From: CBFDBT01 sp965603115 | GTDB taxonomy: Bacteria > Pseudomonadota > Alphaproteobacteria > Sphingomonadales > Kordiimonadaceae | DNA: 9,005 nt | Direction: 5' to 3' | NCBI GenBank assembly: GCA_965603115.1 | Contig: CBFDBT010000110.1 | Span: 1 to 9,005, forward strand | Shown here: one piece after another, positions 6,534-9,005 of the stretch | How positions within the stretch are numbered: position 1 is the first letter of the stretch | How the letters are laid out: each line of letters starts with the position of its first letter | Notes under the pieces: model-generated | What the model was told of the DNA's origin: nothing | Database searches by the model: none | The model's input: only the letters and a program-made list of their open reading frames with translations | Program-made: the position numbers and the translations under genes

Positions 6534-7340
6534 CTATGAGCCCGTGCCGGGCGGGGGTAAGGTGCCAAAGCTTTGCACCAAGCTGCCTACGAGCAAATTA
6601 AAGCCGTCCACCAACACAAAGAATATCACCTTAAAGGGCAGGGCGATCATCACGGGCGGCAGCATCATCATGCCCAGCGCCATCAGCACCGAAGCGACCA
6701 CCATATCGATCACAATAAAGGGTATATAGATCAAAAAGCCAATTTCAAAGGCACGGCGAAGCTCGCTGATCATAAAGGCCGGAATGAGGGTGATCATAGA
6801 TATATCCTCAATTTCTTCCGGTGCTTCTTTGCCAGACATAGAGATAAAGAGCGATAAGTCTTTTTCTCTAACGTGAGAGAGCATAAAATCTTTCATCGGG
6901 ACAACTGCGCGCTCTAGAGCGGTGGTTTCATCGATTTGCTCTTCCATAAGCGGGCTCAGCGCCGTATCCCATATTTTTGTAAAGGTCGGCTGCATGATAT
7001 AAAAAGTCATAAACATCGCCAGCGACACCAAAACGATGTTTGGCGGTGTGGACTGCGTGCCCATCGCGCTTCTCAGCATCGAAAAAACAACGATTAGCCG
7101 TGTAAAAGATGTCATCATAATCAAGATAGAGGGCGCTAGGCTTAGCACAGTCATCAAAAGAATTAATTGCACCACGCGGCCTGTAATGCTGCCTTCTTCG
7201 CCGAGATCAACGCTTAACTGCTGTGCCATAACCGGTGTTGCAAAGCATACGAGAACGACGAGAGACAGGAACATCAGGCTGGGTATAATGCCGGCTTGAC
7301 GAAATTTATCTCTTAGAGAAAGCGCTATATCTTTAATCAT
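6534..7340 (-). CDS. fliP: flagellar export gate protein FliP
   Basis: This 268-residue inner-membrane protein has an N-terminal signal sequence (about 19-39, ending TPVMAQQ). It then shows the two FliP hallmark blocks: SLAPSILIMMTSFTRLIVVF (68-87) with MGTQSTPPN (93-101), and IPAFMISELRRAFEIGFLIY (186-205) running into VIDMVVASVLMALGMMMLPP (210-229). The M224-M226 triplet matches the methionine-rich gasket that closes the export pore in this family. Five FliP with FliQ and FliR form the gate through which rod, hook and filament subunits leave the cytoplasm. The frame stays open upstream to 7457, but the ATG at 7340 is preferred. It has AGGA 7-8 nt upstream, gives a proper signal peptide and a family-like length, and overlaps the fliO stop by only 8 nt. 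Confidence 0.95.
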   Translation of the reverse strand: MIKDIALSLRDKFRQAGIIPSLMFLSLVVLVCFATPVMAQQLSVDLGEEGSITGRVVQLILLMTVLSLAPSILIMMTSFTRLIVVFSMLRSAMGTQSTPPNIVLVSLAMFMTFYIMQPTFTKIWDTALSPLMEEQIDETTALERAVVPMKDFMLSHVREKDLSLFISMSGKEAPEEIEDISMITLIPAFMISELRRAFEIGFLIYIPFIVIDMVVASVLMALGMMMLPPVMIALPFKVIFFVLVDGFNLLVGSLVQSFGTLPPPGTGS

Positions 7341-7647
7341 CCGTATTTCCTGCCCTATTTGCATGATCAAGGTTCTGCTTGAATGTGTCCTTTTTTTCAT
7401 GACTATCCAGCAGTGTAATAACGCCGGGGCCCAATGCCAAGAAATATTCCTCACCATCTTTGCTGACGATTACGACGCGGTGACGTGCATCAAGGGCCTT
7501 GCTCTCTATAATTGCTAGGCGCGATTGTTTGCCGGGCAGTAAGCTGGAGCCGGGCAGATAGCCACTTTTTTTGGCGAGCCATGCAAAAGCCCCGATAACC
7601 GAGAGCACAAGCACTAGTGCCCATATAACATTAATGATTTCAGCCAT
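7333..7647 (-). CDS. fliO: flagellar biosynthesis protein FliO
   Basis: This is a 104-residue protein with one N-terminal membrane helix (about residues 5-25, VIWALVLVLSVIGAFAWLAK) and a small cytoplasmic beta domain, LAIIESKALDARHRVVIVSK followed by EEYFLALGPGVITLLD. That pattern (a positional L-D-x-R-x-R-hydrophobic run, then LGPG) is typical of FliO, which helps assemble the FliP ring of the export gate. FliO is poorly conserved, so its position directly before fliP adds weight. GAGGGG lies about 11 nt upstream of the ATG. Its start overlaps the preceding gene by 8 nt and its stop overlaps fliP by 8 nt, so the three genes are probably translated in a coupled way. The C-terminal tail after about residue 85 is polar and of low complexity. 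Confidence 0.85.
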   Translation of the reverse strand: MAEIINVIWALVLVLSVIGAFAWLAKKSGYLPGSSLLPGKQSRLAIIESKALDARHRVVIVSKDGEEYFLALGPGVITLLDSHEKKDTFKQNLDHANRAGNTDD

Positions 7648-7987
7648 CGAAAGTATTTCCCCTCACGTCGTTTGATGAGGTTACGTCTATCACGTCCTCA
7701 TCTTCACTTTTGAGTAGCATGGACTGATTGGCTTTGTAAACATAGTCTAGAATTTGAGAAATCGCAGATAAGGCTTCAAGGGGAATAGGGCTATCTATGT
7801 CCAGTTGTTCAAGGAGGTTGGTTAGATCTTCATCGGACCTCACTTTAACGCCTTTAGTAAAAGCTACGTCTAATATGCGTTCAGCGAGATGCCCGCTGCC
7901 CTTGGCCGTGATTGTAGCCCCCAAGGCATCGGCGGCTTTTTTGACCGCAACAGCTTTGGTTTTGGGAACGTCATTTGCATCATTCAT
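7640..7987 (-). CDS. stand-alone FlhB C-terminal-domain protein (FlhX/YlqH-like)
   Basis: This 115-residue soluble protein matches the cytoplasmic C-terminal domain of FlhB. It shows KAVAVKKAADALGATITAKG (11-30), GHLAERILDVAFTKGVKV (32-49), a D-L-x-x-L-L segment (54-59), SPIPLEALSAISQILDYVYK (66-85) and an acidic tail. It has no membrane helices and lacks the NPTH autocleavage motif, so it represents only the part of the switch after the cleavage site. Small homologues of this type occur in flagellar loci of several bacteria and can partly stand in for the FlhB C-terminal domain, which sets substrate specificity of the export machine. It is the first gene of a leftward operon with fliO and fliP. 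The ATG has GAGGGG 8 nt upstream. Full-length flhB is not in the window. Confidence 0.8.
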   Translation of the reverse strand: MNDANDVPKTKAVAVKKAADALGATITAKGSGHLAERILDVAFTKGVKVRSDEDLTNLLEQLDIDSPIPLEALSAISQILDYVYKANQSMLLKSEDEDVIDVTSSNDVRGNTFDG

Positions 7988-7992
7988 AAAAC

Positions 7993-8008
7993 TGGCCCCT
8001 CATTTGCA
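7993..8008 (+). promoter_or_regulatory. sigma-54-type -24/-12 promoter candidate toward flgB
   Basis: TGGCCCCTCATTTGCA has the invariant GG (7994-7995) and GC (8006-8007) exactly 10 nt apart, with TTTGCA at the -12 element as in the consensus TGGCACG-N4-TTGCW. Transcription would begin near 8018-8020 and run about 130 nt to flgB. Sigma-54 control of rod and basal-body genes is established in Caulobacter and others. The element overlaps the ribosome-binding region of the divergent FlhB-like gene. No second element facing left was found. Confidence 0.5.
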
Positions 8009-8149
8009 TTGACACTAGCAGCAAAGGCAATGACTGCTCAAGCACTGTATTCTTAAAAAGTAAGTCTACATATGCAAAAGACAATAAGATCGAGCGGAAA
8101 TTGCAATAAAAATGTTTATAGTTATGCTTTATAAAAAGGTAATAAGACC

Positions 8150-8572
8150 ATGAATATACATAATTTTTCAGTAATGGAAGCTTTAACAGATAGAATGCGT
8201 TGGCTTCAAAGCAATCAGCAGGTTGTCAGTGAAAATATTTCACATTCTGACACGCCTGGCTATACACCAAACAAGCTTGTTGAGCAGGACTTTTCTTCCC
8301 TTGTGGCAAAAATTGCCCGGGTAAAGACAGGTGGCATGGGTGCAGCTAATATTAGCCGCCCAGTAGCGCCCAATGTTTCTTTTGGTGATAGTAGCGATGA
8401 ATTTAAGAAAGTTACTGCAGCTGTTGGCGAACGCCGCGCAGATGGTAATGGCGTTGCTCTTGAGGATGAGACTATGAAACTCGCGAGTAACCAGATGGAA
8501 TTTGCGTTGGTCACAGGGCTTTACAAGAAAAATCATAAGTTAATGCGATTAGCCCTTGGTAAAAACGGTTAA
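8150..8572 (+). CDS. flgB: flagellar proximal rod protein FlgB
   Basis: This 140-residue protein begins with the FlgB signature region: helix ALTDRMRWLQSNQQVVSENI, followed at 34-40 by DTPGYTP (family form NIANADTPGYK). The C-terminal helix ETMKLASNQMEFALVTGLYK matches the rod-protein coiled-coil end. FlgB forms the first layer of the rod next to the MS ring and FliE and is exported by the FliP-containing gate, without a cleaved signal. It lacks a long central insert and has the normal length. AAGGT lies about 9 nt upstream of the ATG. It is the first gene of a rightward operon with flgC, 37 nt downstream. Confidence 0.93.
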   Translation: MNIHNFSVMEALTDRMRWLQSNQQVVSENISHSDTPGYTPNKLVEQDFSSLVAKIARVKTGGMGAANISRPVAPNVSFGDSSDEFKKVTAAVGERRADGNGVALEDETMKLASNQMEFALVTGLYKKNHKLMRLALGKNG

Positions 8573-8609
8573 TAGCTAACAGGTTAAATTAAACTCTAGG
8601 AGAAGAAAA

Positions 8610-9005
8610 ATGGATTTGCAAAAGGCAATGTTTATTTCCGCCGCAGGACTTAAGGTGCAAAACACCCGTTTGCGTGTGATTTATGAAAATATAGCCAATA
8701 AGGATTCGATGTCGGCTGGGCCAGATGGCACGCCTTACCGTCGAAAAGTTGTCAATTTCCAAAATCAGCTTGATAGAGCAATGGGTGTGACTACGCCTAC
8801 TGTTAAAAAAATTGGGTTTGATAATTCAGATTTTGGTACAAAATATGATCCAGGCAACCCCGCTGCAGACGAGCAGGGCTATATAAAAACCACAAATGTA
8901 AACGGTTTAATTGAAATGATGGATATGTCTCAGGCACAAAGATCTTATCAATCAAACATAAATGCACTTGAGGCTTCGCGAAAGATCGCTACTATGACTC
9001 TTGAA
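8610..9005 (+). CDS. flgC: flagellar proximal rod protein FlgC, 3' end cut by the window edge
   Basis: The frame from the ATG at 8610 stays open for 132 codons to the last base. The N-terminal SAAGLKVQNTRLRVIYENIA (10-29) is the rod-protein helix followed by NKDS. The family block YDPGNPAADEQGYIKTTNVN lies at 79-98, and EMMDMSQAQRSYQSNINALE at 102-121. FlgC stacks on FlgB to build the proximal rod. Family members are about 134-138 residues, so only a few C-terminal residues should be missing. AGGAG lies 7 nt upstream of the ATG. In this gene order fliE and fliQ usually follow, but they are outside the window. Confidence 0.93.
   Translation, partial: MDLQKAMFISAAGLKVQNTRLRVIYENIANKDSMSAGPDGTPYRRKVVNFQNQLDRAMGVTTPTVKKIGFDNSDFGTKYDPGNPAADEQGYIKTTNVNGLIEMMDMSQAQRSYQSNINALEASRKIATMTLE

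Noticed and set aside
7341..7457. Upstream extension of fliP to the ATG at 7457
   Set aside because: The extra 39 residues would lie wholly inside fliO, precede the signal sequence, and lack family resemblance. The ATG at 7340 has a good ribosome-binding site.
8101..8128. TTGCAA-N16-TATGCT as a sigma-70 promoter for flgB
   Set aside because: The start point would fall on or next to the ribosome-binding site, leaving almost no leader. The sigma-54-like element fits flagellar control better.

Overview
The window is a piece of a flagellar and chemotaxis gene region from a bacterium that is most likely an alphaproteobacterium of moderate to low G+C. The pointers are a MotB-like pair followed by a large periplasmic TPR protein, a divergent arrangement of flhB-like/fliO/fliP against flgB/flgC, a CheZ-type phosphatase, and a palindromic intergenic repeat of a kind common in that class. 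The genus cannot be fixed from the sequence alone.

Left part (1-4617, + strand): the 3' end of cheZ, then two consecutive MotB/OmpA-like genes, then a 979-residue secreted protein with AMIN-like beta modules and a long TPR-type helical array. Spacing is 18 nt, then a 1-nt overlap, then a 14-nt overlap, so this reads as one operon. The second MotB-like protein has the proton-binding aspartate in its membrane helix and the first does not. The TPR protein sits where rhizobia carry motC and could be a partner of the stator.

Middle (4618-6533): an accessory islet breaking the flagellar genes. It holds a ~96-bp inverted-repeat element with two perfect hairpins, a 25-bp remnant matching the 3' end of a tRNA (T-arm and acceptor stem through CCA, minus strand), three tandem TGTGTACC-type repeats enclosed by a 10-bp inverted repeat, a good sigma-70-like promoter, and one unassigned gene. 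That gene encodes a ~433-residue protein with a HEPN-type R-N-x3-H motif. No integrase or second att copy lies in the window, so this looks like a decayed integration site carrying a possible defence gene.

Right part (6534-9005): fliP, fliO and a stand-alone FlhB C-terminal-domain gene run leftward as a tightly overlapping operon for the flagellar export gate. Diverging from them, flgB and flgC (the latter cut by the window edge) run rightward and encode proximal rod proteins. A sigma-54-type -24/-12 element lies in the divergent intergenic region and points toward flgB.
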